This document shows positions 33,405 through 45,957 of a stretch of 64,000 nt of DNA, one piece after another. Every line of letters starts with the position of its first letter. The first letter of the stretch is position 1. The stretch is from Magnaporthiopsis rhizophila (Eukaryota > Ascomycota > Sordariomycetes > Magnaporthales > Magnaporthaceae): positions 62,001 to 126,000 of the forward strand of contig PYSS01000058.1 in assembly GCA_003049465.1 (NCBI GenBank), in the 5' to 3' direction. A model generated the notes under the pieces. It was not told where the DNA came from and did not search any database. It saw only the letters and a program-made list of their open reading frames with translations. Both the position numbers and the translations under genes were made by a program.

Positions 33405-34223
33405 TCATCGCACCATCGACGCCATCCACTTGGCGGCGTCCTCTGCGTCCTCCTGGTAATTTGTGTGCTTGTCGGTTACGATGATGCCGCCCTCGCAGAT
33501 GTTGTCGCCATCGTGGCAAATCACCCTGTGCTTTGACGCGGGGATGTTGGCGAGGGTGCGCTTCTGGAAGGGGTCGCCGAGGGTGAGCACTGGACGAGGA
33601 GATTAGCAAGATCGACTAGGTCCAGCAAGTAGTAGTTGGGGGGGTGGAGAGATGACTTACCAGCCGTGATCTTGCCGGCAACTTCCGCTGACAACTGCCC
33701 AGCCGCCCTGTGGACGACTTGTGCGCCTTGGCTGTACCCCGAAAGGATGATCTTGGACTTGGGGCAATGGGATGTCGCCTAAGGATCCAGAGCAAAGCAA
33801 CGTTAGAGCAGGGATCAAAATACCATCGCATCGACAGGGAAAAGCCCAACAAGGCAAAACAGATTTGGATCTCACCATGTTCACAAGACCCGCCAAAGTG
33901 TTCGCCCCGTTCGGATCCCCGCCAGCCAGGAAGCCAAAAATGTTGGCCGCGTACGTCACCCCCTGGACCGCCAGCCTGTCCCGGCCCAGGATGGCAGCGA
34001 GAGCGTTGAACATGAGCGGCCCGACGGCAGCTGGGTCGCCTATGTTGCCGCGCTGGCCAGTGCCGCGGGCGTAGATGACGGTCACGTCCCGGCAGGGGGT
34101 GCCGTCAACGAGCTGGTTGGAGGTGTCCTCCGAGTACTGCCGCGCCTGGAGGAGGACGGGCGCCGCCGAAACCACCGCCGACGAGACGACGGCCACGAGG
34201 GAGACCAGGCCTGAAACCTTCAT
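33405..34223 (-). CDS. Cutinase (serine esterase, secreted)
   Basis: Exons 34223..33876, 33778..33661 and 33589..33405 join in phase to 216 residues, the standard cutinase length. A signal peptide (VSLVAVVSSAVVSAAP) is followed by a short propeptide-like stretch. The catalytic triad is visible: Ser132 in GYSQGAQ, Asp184 in DNIC and His197 in KHTNY. Cysteines near residue 60 (TPCRD), 121 (SHCPK), 180 and 187 fit the two conserved disulphides. Reaction: hydrolysis of cutin or other carboxyl esters outside the cell. The protein has no carbohydrate-binding module. Introns 1 and 2 have GTGAGA and GTAAGT donors. Confidence 0.95.
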
Positions 34224-35481
34224 GTTGACGCAGGGATGGGCTCGCCGAGGTGAGGACTGACTGGACGCTAGGCTGGGTTGGGCTGGCTTGTGCTGGCAGT
34301 GGGCACTCGGCGACCTGATCGAAACCTGACGACACACATCCCCTCAACGACGCAAGAGAAGCCGGACACGGCCCGTATAAATACTACACCAGACTTCTGC
34401 CGGCCAGCAGACAACTCGTGTCGTCGGGAACCGCGCGAATCACGCAGTCAGTCGCCAAGGCCCGCCGTGCCAGATCGCGCGAAGCGTGATGAGGGGCATG
34501 ACGATCCCCAAGCGCCCCAATTTCCCCATTGTCGACGCCCAACGCGGCAGCGAGATCGTGGAGCAGGGGCAGGTAACGACGGGACAACGTCTGGCTGGGC
34601 GAAGAAATTCGGGGTTCGGCAAGCCAAATACGCCCTGCGGAGGTACCCGCCGGTCCCGCCTTGGGGTACGTCCAAGCCACCCATGACCAAGATCGCAAGG
34701 CCGGCTGCGACCCTGCCAGGGCCCACGTGCCATCGAACCAGCTTCCTAGTCTGGTCTAGCAGGGGAGAGTGCCGAGACTGGGGACGGGATAGGAAGGAAA
34801 CGGACCTGCATCTTGCGCGTTGAGGGGTAGACGTCCTCGTGGTGATAGAGCAGTGGGTATTGAATTGAAGAGAAGAAAAAAAGAAGGAAACAAAAAACCT
34901 CAAATTCGTCATCCCAGTCATTCGTGGCTAAGAGAGCGGTGGGAATGTGTGGGTCGTCCACGTACGATACGCCGGCATCCGCGCGTGACAATCGCCAACC
35001 GATGGGCTAGCTAGAACTGCATGAACTAATTCAGCATTTACGAGGAGCTAGGGCTCGTATGTACAGATACGTCGATCGTAATTTCTCATAGCGTCGATAT
35101 TTCTTCCGTCATAGCGGTGGACACCACGCGTGCGTCAAGGTTAACACTCTGTGTCGGAATCCCACGGCGGAAAAACGGCAATCCGTTGGACCCGCAACTG
35201 GTCACGATGCGTGCTGGGAATATGGAGGTCAAGACTGGGCGCCCCCGCCTCCCCATCACTCGTGCTGCATGCCCGGTTTTGGCGGGGCGTATATGTTTTC
35301 AAGGTCGTAGCACCTCGTTGTCTACCGTACGGACGCAGAAAAGAAAGACTGTCGCGAATGGAGCGGGTGCATACGCGTGATATACGGACAGCGTCGAGTA
35401 TCAGGACCCGTAGCGTGCAAGGAACCGGCCCAACAAGCCCTACCAACTTCAGCGACTCACCCTCGAAACGTGAACAAATCG
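34224..35481. other. Intergenic, no supportable gene
   Basis: Promoter region of the cutinase (an AT-rich GTATAAATAC box lies at 34375-34384, about 150 bp upstream) and the 3' flank of the broken HET gene. Nothing else seen. Confidence 0.45.
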
Positions 35482-35866
35482 TCAAACAATCTCGTACGTA
35501 TATCGCCGATCCCCAGCGTATGTCCCCTTGAGACAATCCGGGAAATTGCCGTGTTCAGCCCAGTGTTCAGTGAACACCACCGTCCATGAAAGAAACGAGT
35601 TGACGCGGGGAGAGTCGCTTTCCTCCAGCACCCCGACAAACCGATCCACTAATTCTACCTTGATCTCCCCACAACAGTACGGGTCATCCGCACGGCCTTC
35701 TTCTCCCTGGTAAGCACCTAGTCCGCCGACATTTTTTGTCCTTAAAGGCTCCATCCTGTCCTTCAGTCTCTGTATCCGGGGATCGCGATTCCAACGCCTG
35801 CAGATCTCTTCTCGCATCTTTTCGATTTGCAGACGCAAAACCAAATAAGGGAAACGAACGTCAATT

Positions 35867-35949
35867 TCCTCTTCTTCCTCTTCTTCCTCTTCTTCCTCTT
35901 CTTCCTCTTCTTCCTCTTCTCCCTCTTCTCCCTCTTCTCCCTCTTCTTC
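35867..35949. repeat. TTCCTC hexanucleotide repeat (poly-Glu coding on minus strand)
   Basis: About 13 copies of CTTCTTCCT-type trinucleotide pairs, some with CCC, coding EEEGEEGEEG then a run of about 18 Glu in the HET pseudogene. Confidence 0.9.
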
Positions 35950-36719
35950 CTTCCAGGGCGCCGCCACGCTGAAGACGCCGATCCTTCGAAACCGGCCCGT
36001 TTGTTGATAAACAGGCAGTAACAGCAGTCCCTTGACCCGAAGAACGCCAGTAGGGTTTAATCCGGCCTCGAATGGAGCGAAGTAAACTTCGACGGACCGT
36101 GCCATATTTCGCATATCCTCTTCGTCCCACTTAACTGTCGTTTTTGACTTGGGCGAAATCGTAGGGTCGTCCAGTACCTCTGCCTCCTCTCCCTGTTGCT
36201 GTTGCTCGGGAAAGAAATCGATCTCCCATTCGTCTGTCGATGTTTTGACAAGCGTCGCCTTCGCCAACGGCCCTCGCAATCGTATTGTGCCGCTAGTAAC
36301 AGAGCCAAAGGGCTGTGATGATGACGCCAGGTTCGTGTCAACTCCAAGAATCTCCACCAGTCCCTCACACCATTCGGGGATGGACATCAGAGTACCACCC
36401 TCTAATGAAGTCCAGAACTAGCAGGGAGCGATATTCGGTGTTCTCCGCGTAGAGGGCGGGCGGGCGTACCAAAGCAAGGCGCTGCGGAGCCGATATGCCC
36501 ACATTCCAGCGAAATAGTTCCTGCCACCCCAGATTCTGCCCAAGTCCTCTGCTAAACCTGCAATGGCAACAAACTTGTCTGCTGGGTTAGTCAACTTCTT
36601 TTGAGAATATGCCTCTACCAATCTCGCCCATGTTTCCAGAAATTCTGGCTCAGTCTTGGTCTATAGCCCATGCCAAAACCTGTGGCTTTTCTGCCGCTCC
36701 GTGAGCTCGCTTCTTTGTT

Positions 36720-36724
36720 GTGAC
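36720..36724. repeat. Target-site duplication, left copy (GTGAC)
   Basis: GTGAC directly precedes the left LTR and is repeated directly after the right LTR at 46272-46276. Five base pairs is typical of Ty3/gypsy and Ty1/copia integration. Confidence 0.9.
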
Positions 36725-37038
36725 TGTCACGCGGACTTAGCTTCGACAGCCATTGGGGCGCCTACAAAGGCTGCCAACAGAAGCACAAGAACCTCGCAGT
36801 AGATAGGCGCCTGACCCCGCTGTTGGGAGACGCGCGCTCGGGACGCATACCCTAGTCCGGGGACAGTACCCGAATCAGGAGCGCACGGACCCCCAGCCCC
36901 TCTATATAACAGGGGCTGCCCAAGGGCCCTGAATCGCTGGAAGGGGGTTTTTTCTCCCCAAGCATCTTTTGAGATTTTAGAAGATTTATTAGCGAATATA
37001 GGATTTTTTTCAAGCCTGTATTTTGCACCCTTGTTACA
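36725..37038 (+). repeat. Left (5') LTR, 314 bp
   Basis: Begins TGTCACGCGG and ends CCTTGTTACA (TG...CA). Aligns without gaps over its length to the right LTR; the differences I see are transitions. Contains a TATA box (CTATATAAC) at 36902-36910 set between the arms of an 8-bp palindrome. Confidence 0.93.
36894..36918 (+). promoter_or_regulatory. LTR promoter: TATA box in a palindrome loop
   Basis: CAGCCCCT and AGGGGCTG flank CTATATAAC. The same arrangement is kept in the right LTR at 46127-46151, with only the loop changed. Likely the U3 core promoter. Confidence 0.6.
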
Positions 37039-38313
37039 AATAAATTTTTTTTTTTTTCAGGACCGCCCTGTAACAGTCTTTTATTTTTCCTTTTAAATTT
37101 TGGAAAGATTATCACAGCGAAAATCCACCTTCCTAATAAACCTTATCGCTTTTTTTATAGCTATTATCCTTGAAAATACTGCTGCAATATTATGCTTTTG
37201 GGCTAAAAATCCAGCAAGTATTTAAAAAAAGGACCCTAAAGAAAAAGATAAGGAAAGCTTTATTAGTATTTGGATACCAGTATTATCTGTTCCAGCTCGG
37301 TGCTTGTATTGCACGCAACCCACCGCCCCAAAATTCCCTCGGTATTAATATTATTTTACCCGGCTCGAAAAAAAATCTTAAACCAATACAATAATCGGTT
37401 TATTTATTACGGAGCCCTATTAGGGACCATAATTGGCCTTTAACAAACCGCCTGCCCTTTTGTCACCCCCAAACCCAGCAAATAACCGCGGGCCTTTTTA
37501 GGCAAATTTTCACGATAGAAATCGAGCTATACTATTATTTTTCCCACCGCAACCAGCCTTATAAATAAAAACCGCTTGATCCAAATCGAACGCGAGCAGT
37601 ACACCCTGAAACAAAACCTCGAGGATAAATTTGAAATTTTTAACAAAAATTTTAACCTTGCCCTTGATTTAATTCAGGCTGCCTTTAGCAAAATAAACCA
37701 GTAATAATACCAAACTGCAGAATTTTTGGAGCAAAATACCGAAAAATAGGCTCACAGTCTCGAAAAACAAAACGGACAGGTCAAACGTGCCATTAATATT
37801 ATCAAAATACCCTTTTGTTACGAAACAATCCTAATTATAAACCTTTTTATATAAAAAATGAACAAAAACTAACAAAATTTTGCAGTTTTGATATAAATAA
37901 TATCAAATATAACCAAAAAAATTTCGGAAAAATTCCATAATATTACCAATATATACGAGAATTTTATCCGGAAATTTGATTATATTTTCGGAACTTTTAA
38001 ATCCAAAATTAAATTTTTTTAAAAAAAGGTAAATAATATTCCCTTTTTAATGCACGGCCTAAAAATAAATATCCAAAATATAATCCTTATTAATAATTTT
38101 AATAATTGTTGCGATATTTTTGCCCAGAATATCCAAAAAAGCGTAACAGTAATTAAGGAATACGGCAAAATTATTATTATTTTTTAATATAATTTAGGGA
38201 TTTTTATAAAAGTATATAAAAACCAGGCCCGAAAAATTACCCGGATTTTTTTTCTTTATTTTTGCCTTTTTATGCAAAAAATAAACAGCTATTTATCGAT
38301 AGTTTTATTATGG

Positions 38314-38434
38314 CCAGCACGGGTAAAGTATCCGAAGCATTTATACCGAAGGCCACCCAAAAAAAACCTTTGCGGTTCCCCGAACCAAAAGGTTTATATT
38401 TCCAAAATGCTAACCAAATCCGGGATTAACAAAA
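38314..38434 (+). pseudogene. Ghost start of a retrotransposon gag-like frame
   Basis: From ATG at 38314 the frame reads MASTGKVSEAFIPKATQKKP then RFPEPKGLYFQNANQIRD before the first of many RIP stops. Downstream codons remain hydrophilic and helical in places. Position before the zinc knuckle fits gag. Low certainty. Confidence 0.35.
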
Positions 38435-40479
38435 TACCCCAATAATAAATACTAATAAGATATTTGTCCTATATACCCCTTTAATTTTCGAAAAATTATA
38501 AAAAAAAGGCGGAAAATAATAATTAATATAAATTAACCCTAACCAAAATTACCCGGCCATATTGCCAAATTTATAATATAAGGCATGGCTAAAAAAAATC
38601 CATTAAAAGCTTATTATAAGTTATACGGCCATTTTAACCTTTAAAAAGGGCATCCCAAACCAAACCACCATTCCGGAAACAGTTAAAAAATAACTCGGCA
38701 AATTCCGAAAATATTATCAAATAATGGTTCAAATAATTCAAAACCAAATTGCTTTTACCCAGGCACAGTTCCGAAAATTCGAAAAAAATATAATCGAACA
38801 AAATTACCAATTTGCGGAAAAAATTTGGAATGTTTTAACCAAAACAGCCCGGAACAATTTAATTAAAAAAATATGCTTTTAACCAGATTACCCAGGCCCA
38901 AAAAAACCACCGAACAGCCCTGGTAATTATACACGCCCGTTTCGAATCAATAATAACAAATATAAAAAATTGGGCAAAAATAACTAAAAAATATATTCAA
39001 ATTACAGAACAATATTTTAAAAATACAAAATAATAACAAAAATAAATAAAATACCGATAAAAAGTTATAAAAAAACAAATTTTCGAATTAACAGCCGAAT
39101 AAAAAAAATAGGCCCACCGCTTTTTAAAAATCCATCAAAATATAATAAAGGCCAAATATTAATTTAAAACCAAAATTATCCTAGCTATACTAAAATCCCC
39201 TTTTATTTTTAGGCAAAAAACCCTGGTTGGGCCAATCAAAATGCCCACCGTCCGAATATTGTTTGCCCCTTTCGCACGAAACAGAACCAGTACCCCTTTT
39301 AAAAATATATTTATATTAACAAAAAAAGGGAATACTTATTTATCCAAAACATTATCGGCTTTTAAAACCATAAGCTTTATAAAAAAATATCAAATTGCTA
39401 CCATTTTAAAAAGCCTTTTACAAATAATAAATAAATATATTTAACAGGCCTTATTGGAATAACTGGCAAAAGTTACTCCCAATCCCCTGGGGATTACCCC
39501 CGCGCCCCGGGGAACAGGGCCACCCAATAATAATAATTTTTCCTCCGATAATAGGGGGCCCTGGGATTGCCCTGGATAAAAACTACCCCAAAAGCCACCC
39601 TGAAAATTACCCCAAAAAATTTAACAAATATTATCATCCCAAAAAGGGCCAAGCTCGAAATAATATAGGCAAATATATTTTAATCCTTTAACCAACCTAA
39701 AATAATTACCCTAATTCGATAAAAACAAAACCGATTTTAAGGATTAATAATTCCAGGCTATAATTTATATAAAGGCTATACCCAAAAATTTCCGAAATAA
39801 TAAATATAAAATAGCATAGATCGGATTTTTGCTAAAAAATCAGGCTTTTCGGTTTTACACCACCCGTGCACAATTTTTTATTACCCTAAATCTGAAAAAT
39901 ATCTGGAAATATTATGCTTTTATAATGAAAAATTATTATAAAAATCCAAATAAAAAATAAACGGAAACCGATAAAATGCGGGCTTTTAAATACAAAAATA
40001 ATATTATTCATTATTTTATTAAAATCAACCAGCACAATTATATCGCCAAATAAATTAAAATTATTTTCCGAAACCATATTCGAAACGCTTTATCCAACGG
40101 GATTATTATTTTGGTATATTTTTTTAAAAGGAAAATCCCCGTTAATAATACCGAATTTTTGGAAATTTATCAAAAGGCTGGTATTATTTACGAATAAATG
40201 CAGGTTAATAAAGCCTTCACAAAAAAAGCACCGGCAAAAAGTGAAAATACGAAAAGGAAAAGGAAAAACGAGCCTATTTCGATACAAAAATACTCGAATA
40301 CGGGCTAATCCTGCGATAAAAATTTTAAAACCTGCCAAAATCAATTTTTAAACCCAGCCGGGGGATAAAAAAAACCTACCCCTGGGAACAAAAAAAATAA
40401 TATATAACCTTTAATAAAACAGGCCTTTAAAAGAGTAAAATAAACCAATATTAATAATTAAAAGCAAAATAAATGCCTG

Positions 40480-40521
40480 TATTAAAAATATGGCAATTCC
40501 AACTATTATACCCTTATCTGT
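40480..40521 (+). pseudogene. Ghost CCHC zinc knuckle of gag
   Basis: Fourteen codons spell C-x2-C-x4-H-x4-C if three TAT codons are read as RIP products of TGT (G to A) or CAT (C to T) and TAA as CAA. The spacer residues GNSN between the second Cys and His fit known knuckles. The last Cys codon TGT is intact. Confidence 0.55.
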
Positions 40522-43469
40522 TTCGCCAAAAAGGATATTAACGGAAAATTATTACCCCCGGCACCAGCCAAAACCTTGTTTATTTTTATCCCACGGGCAA
40601 CGGGCAAAAAATCTGCTAAGGTGCCCCTTTATAATAAATTGGCCATAAAAAAACCCAAACTGGCCGCAGTTACTTTTACTGATCCCCCTTTCGAGGTTTT
40701 TATAAAAAAACAAATCCAATAATAACTGCTAATAATCCAAACTTGCAATATCCGATAACCAGCCCAAAATAAACTGCCAACCCGTGGTAAAAATGCAAAT
40801 TTCAACTCCAGGATCCAAAAAAAAAATACTAATCAAAACTTTTCTGGACCCAAAAAATGTTACAGCATTTATCTCCCACAAAATCGCCGAAAAAATAAAG
40901 CCTTTTATTAAACTGCGCAAATTCCCTCGGGCAGTGCTCAAAAAGGATTATACCCTGTTATAATCGGCCGGAAAAGCCTATATACCTAATATTACAGCCC
41001 TGGTGCGCGGTGTTCTGGTGTCCTGCATATGGTGGAGTGGGTCGTTTGTGGGATTGCTGGGATTATATGGTGTATTATCGTGGTGGGGTGGATCTGTTCT
41101 CGGTATCCTGCAGGGCTCGGTTTCAAAATGGGCTGATGTTAGGATACCATTATATAATAATTTGTGGTCATTTTGTGCGTAACCAATCGCATTTTTTTAA
41201 ACCGAGCGCCTTTGTTATAAATGCGATATTATTAATTGTGATTTATGCACAGCCCTATCGATCATATTATTAATTATTTTAAATATTGCTAAAACAGGGA
41301 CACCATTTGGTATTAGTGTTTTAAATAAGATTATTATTTATTTATATGCGTTGCGAACCGCATTTTTATTGTAACAAGTTTTTTCCCGTTATTTTTGCAT
41401 TTTTGTTATGTTAAACGTGTTTTATAAATTTTATAAAAACGAATATTTTATTTGTTTTTGTTTTAAGGATTATTTTTTTTCGAAATATATTTATAATACT
41501 GTTACAGGTAATTAGCTTAGTATTATTATTTTTATTTTAATTGTTTTTTGTACGGAATAATCCGTTTTACAGCCCGCTATTTTTATTACCGTTATTAGTA
41601 TTATTAATTGGTATTAATATAGCTTTTATTTTTTTGTTTTACCTGTCGATTACCAGTTTTCCCTTCCTTTTTATGCTATTTTTCCGAACAGAAATCCTTA
41701 TAAAAATTGCAGCTTTTTAAGTAAAAGCCTGCGGGATACACGGATTACGATATTTTTCTTTCGGTTAACCACCATTTTTATTATTATTATTATTATTATT
41801 ACCCATAATTTTTTTGCAATACACCGATATTTTTATTATTATTATGGTTTATGGATCCCGAAAAGGCTATTGCCGATATTTCGGCAGCTATTAAGGTGCC
41901 TATAAATTTGCGTTTAAAATAACCGTTATTATTGCAACCAAAAAAAATATTTGCGGCAATTTTGTTAGTTTTGGTAATAGGTTTTTGCCCATTTTAATCC
42001 AGATCCAGGCAGGGTTATTTAATTATGGTTTTGTTTTTTCCGCCACCAAATTTTGTTATGGTTTTAACCGGAGCTTTTTTAAAATAATCCTTTAAAATGC
42101 AAAAGTTTAAATAAAGGTATATATATTGCGCTTTTGCAATATACATATTATTATATATATTTTTTTAAGCCAGGTATTAAAAATTACTGGAATATATTTA
42201 ATATTAATATTAGTATTAAAATAATTTTTTTTATTAATAAGGCCGATAATGGATTTGATATTTTGAAAGGCAGTTTTTACCTGTTATTTTGGGTGAATAA
42301 AATTGGGGATATTTTTTTTTTTGATATTTGGCTTTATTTTTACCGTGCTATTAATACCAAATTTTACTAATATATTTTATTGGACCAGGTTTAGCATTTT
42401 ACGGTGCATAACATTTTGCAATTTTGGCCGATTAATTTATAGGTTCCGATAATTTATAAGGCCAAATATTACGGTTTGGATACAAACGGTTTGTATTATT
42501 ATAATAATAATAAGGTTCGGTGCAATATTTATTTTATATTTTTTTTTATATATTATTTTTTATTATAAAGCGGCATTTGTATTTTGGGTTTTTTTTTGGG
42601 GGTTTTATAAATATGGATATAAATTTTTATCGGCTTAAAATAAAAGTATTTGTTGCAAAATTTGGCCAGTTAGTATTTCGATTTAATTTTTCCGTATTAA
42701 AAGCATTTATTATTATTTTGGGGTTTAAAAAGCATCCTTTACCTGTTATAAAGGTGCGGAAAATTAGCTCGATATTATTTTGATAACAGGATTAATTATA
42801 AAAAATTATCATTTCCTTTTTTTATTTGTATTACAAAAACCTCCAGCTTTTTTATTTATAAATTTAGTATGTTTTGCCCTTTATTTTTTATAAATAAAAG
42901 CTTTATTATATGCATAAATATATAATTTCCGTCCAACCAATTAATATTTATTTTATTATATCCATATAAATCTTTATTTGCCAGATAAATGCAAAATAAC
43001 CCCTAACTTTCGAAATATACCTTTTTCAGGTATTTATTTATTACTGAAAAATTATTTTGGTACCCCAGCATTTATTTATAATACTTAAGCATATTTTTAT
43101 TATTTAAAAGCATATTATTGATAACCAAATACTTTTTGGTGCTATCGAAAAGGGAGGTATTCCAATAACCGCTTATATAATTATATAGGCCCAAATTTTT
43201 AGCCTATATTATTTTAAACAGCCTGGTTAAATTATATAAGCATAGTAATTTAGATCGGCCTGTAATAAATAATGTTAATTTTATATTAGCCAGGCCAGTA
43301 AGGGCTTTTTTAAAAGTTTTTTTGGGGTGGGGGGGTTAAATTAAGGCTATATCCAAACAAAATACCATAAGGTACCGAAACAAAAATTCGGTCCTTATTT
43401 TTTTGGGAATCCCAAAGCAAAAAACAAATAAAAGGGGGGGTTATAGTATTATATTTTATTTTTTATAAA

Positions 43470-44075
43470 GATTATCCTGTATCCATTTTGTAATTTTTAT
43501 AAAAAAATCCCATATTTCGTTTAATTTAAAACCAATATATTTTGGGACGGGTATCCGGAAAATATTATCAGTATAAACCTTGATACTGCCATAATAAAAA
43601 ATCAAATTTTATGGTTGGATAATTTTAAATAAAGTAAAAAAAGCTTTGCAATCCGTTATTTCCACGGCTTAAAACCAAAAATTTGCCTTAATTTCTTTCC
43701 GAAAGCCTTTCGGCTCGATCATTATCCTGCCAATATAACAAAACCTCCCTTTTCGTTTATAAAGGTATTTTTATACCGCAAATTAATTCCTTATCCGACC
43801 GATATTCGGATGGAATTTTCCGATATCGAAATGCTTCGGGCTTTTAATATTGCACTTGCAAAACCAATTTCCAATAATATGGAAATATTTGGTGCCATTT
43901 TTATAATTTTTTTGTACGGCATAATACTCGTCAAACTTGAACTTTTTTACCCCGGTAATAAATTTATTATCCGTAAATAAATATTTCGGGTAAATAAAAA
44001 AAACTGATCTGGCCGCTAATCGGAAAGGAATATTAGCGGCAACTGCGGGGTTAACAATTTTAAGGTCGTCTAATT
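43470..44075 (-). pseudogene. Long minus-strand ghost frame inside the retrotransposon
   Basis: About 200 codons with only a few stops, unlike the surrounding sequence: LDDLKIVNPAVAANIPFRLA, RSVFFIYPKYLFTDNKF, KFKFDEYYAVQKNYKNG, FRKEIKANFWF and IKVYTDNIFRIPVPKYIGF can be read. It opposes the orientation of the integrase ghosts. No family was recognised. It may belong to a nested element inserted in the opposite direction. Confidence 0.45.
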
Positions 44076-44640
44076 GCTAACTTGCAGGTGATATTGGTTT
44101 TTTTTTGTATGGAAGCGGGGGTATCCACTGGTGGAGAAAAAGATGGGACGAAAAATACTGGTACGATTTGTGCGTCGTATTAATTTTTAAGATTATCCAC
44201 GAAAAGGTTGGAGGAGGGAGAAAAAGGGAAATAAGGGGGGATGATATCCCCCAAAGTTGGGAGGTGGTAAAATCCATTGCTGCCTGCCCTGCTGCCTGGG
44301 ATACCAAAAAAAAATCATCGTGGGTGTCCTGTCCTTCTTATACTTTTCCTCCGCGGATACCAGGGCTGATTTAATATTACAAAAAAAATACTTCCTTTAA
44401 ACAAAATTAATTATAAAAGCCGTATTAGTCCTATTAGCCCCAGCCCAATTATATAGCATTCCAGTTATTTAATAAACCGATACCTTTATAACTAAAATAA
44501 TAAAAATTGCCAAAAATAACCCAAAATACCAGGAATATTTAAAAAACCCAATAAAAATAAAAAAAATAAAAAGGCAATTTTTTTATTATCGAAAAAATTT
44601 TTAAATCCCCGCCGGATTATAATAAAAAATTTTAAAATCT

Positions 44641-44778
44641 GAATATAATACCAAAATAACCGGATATATAGGGATAAATAAAACCTTTAAGCTTATTATT
44701 TGCTATTTTTGGTGGCCAAATATCAAAAGCTCGATTCAAAAGTATATAAAAAATTATTTGGAATATTAACGTAATAAA
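44641..44778 (+). pseudogene. Ghost Ty3/gypsy integrase H2C2 zinc-binding domain
   Basis: One plus-strand frame reads TGYIGINKTFKLIICYFWWP followed by a C-x2-C position read as Y-L-E-Y then a stop, R, N, K. This mirrors the family pattern AGH-G-KT...YWWP...C-x2-C-QR-K, each deviation being a single C-to-T or G-to-A change (H to Y, C to Y, Q to stop). Confidence 0.8.
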
Positions 44779-45112
44779 GTTTCAAAATATGCACCATTCG
44801 GCTTTTTATAGCTATTAAAGCTATATTATGCCTTTTAAAAAATAATGGCTATAAATTTTATCACGGACCTTCCTTTTAGTTAAAAATTTAACTTTATTTG
44901 GGTAATAATAAATCCATTTACCAAAATGGCTTATTTTATACCTTTTAAAAAAAAAAACGGACAATTTTATCCGCATTTTTGCCAAAAAATACTGGCAATT
45001 CCACGGCATACCATTAAATATTATCTCGAATCAAAATTTTAAATTTATAACATACCTATGGAAAAATTTCCTAAAATTAATAAGTATTAAACCTAAAATA
45101 AATATTATTTTT

Positions 45113-45304
45113 CACCTTTAAACTAATAAGCAAATAAAAAGGTTTAACCAAATTTTAAAAATATACCTAAGGTTTTTTATAAATTATAAAATAACTAATT
45201 GGATTAACCTTTTCCCAATAGCCAAATTTATATATAATAATATTATTTCAGCCAGTACCACCCTTATTTTTTTTATACTAATTATAGCTATTACCCGGCA
45301 GCCA
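45113..45304 (+). pseudogene. Ghost Ty3/gypsy integrase catalytic-core end
   Basis: In frame: H-L-stop-T-N-K-Q-I-K-R-F-N-Q, the RIP version of HPQTDGQTERVNQ, then YLRFFINYKITNWINLFPIA and KFIYNNIISASTTL, matching the gypsy pattern YLR-FVNY-DDW-LLPLAEFAYNN-ST. The frame ends at TAA 45305. Confidence 0.85.
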
Positions 45305-45941
45305 TAAACCTATCTTTATTAAAAAAAATACGCAATTTTGCAAATATAACTTACAGCTATTAAATAACCGAAATCCACCAAAAAGCCAAAATATACCTAA
45401 ATAAAACCAAAAACCGCATAAAATATTAGGCCGAGAAAAAATAAAAATCCCTCCCTATATTTACGGAAAAATAATTTGTTATACTAAACAAATAATATAT
45501 TAAAACAAAATAACCAGCCAAAAAGCTTAATTTCAAAATGCTAGAATCATTTTGCATCCAAAAAATTAACCTTTTTAAAATAGCAGTACAATTTAAATTA
45601 CCCAAAAATTAAAAAATATACCCTATTTTCCACATATTTTTTATCGAACCTTATCGAGCGGGCATTTAAGGCCGCCCCAACCCCGATCAAATATTTCGGA
45701 ACGCCCCCCCCGTTAAAAGGAAATATAACATAAAAAAAATTATAAACTTCCGGGTTAAACAAAACCTTATAAAATACCATATAAAATAAAAAGGATATAA
45801 TTTAAAAAATAATATCTGAAAATCCTATAATAGCTTTTTCAGCAAAAAAGCACAACAAAAAATTGCCCTTTTTTATTAACGGTATCCAAGCAAACCCAGG
45901 GACCCCCGGGCCCAAAACATACAATCCAAGGCGGGTTTTTA

Positions 45942-45954
45942 AAAAAAAGGGAGG
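45942..45954 (+). other. Candidate polypurine tract
   Basis: A run of A followed by GGGAGG immediately upstream of the right LTR, where plus-strand priming would occur. Supports plus orientation. Confidence 0.55.
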
Positions 45955-45957
45955 TTA

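Larger units (their letters stand above)
35482..36724 (-). pseudogene. HET-domain gene, 3' part (separated by retrotransposon insertion)
   Basis: One minus-strand frame runs from the insertion point to the stop at 35482, broken only by TAG at 36661-36663 and TAG at 36418-36420. The segment between them carries the HET-family pattern WARLVEAYSQKKLTNPADK, FVAIAGLAEDLGR and GMWAYRLRSALLWYARP. The second TAG sits in what should be the conserved APSWSWAS-type motif (here APC-stop-FWTSLEGG). After that come 301 residues with a long poly-Glu tract and a C-terminal region without a known domain. The frame is continuous with the part at 46272-47659 when the element and one target-site copy are ignored. 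Known family role: heterokaryon incompatibility. Non-functional as it stands. Confidence 0.85.
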
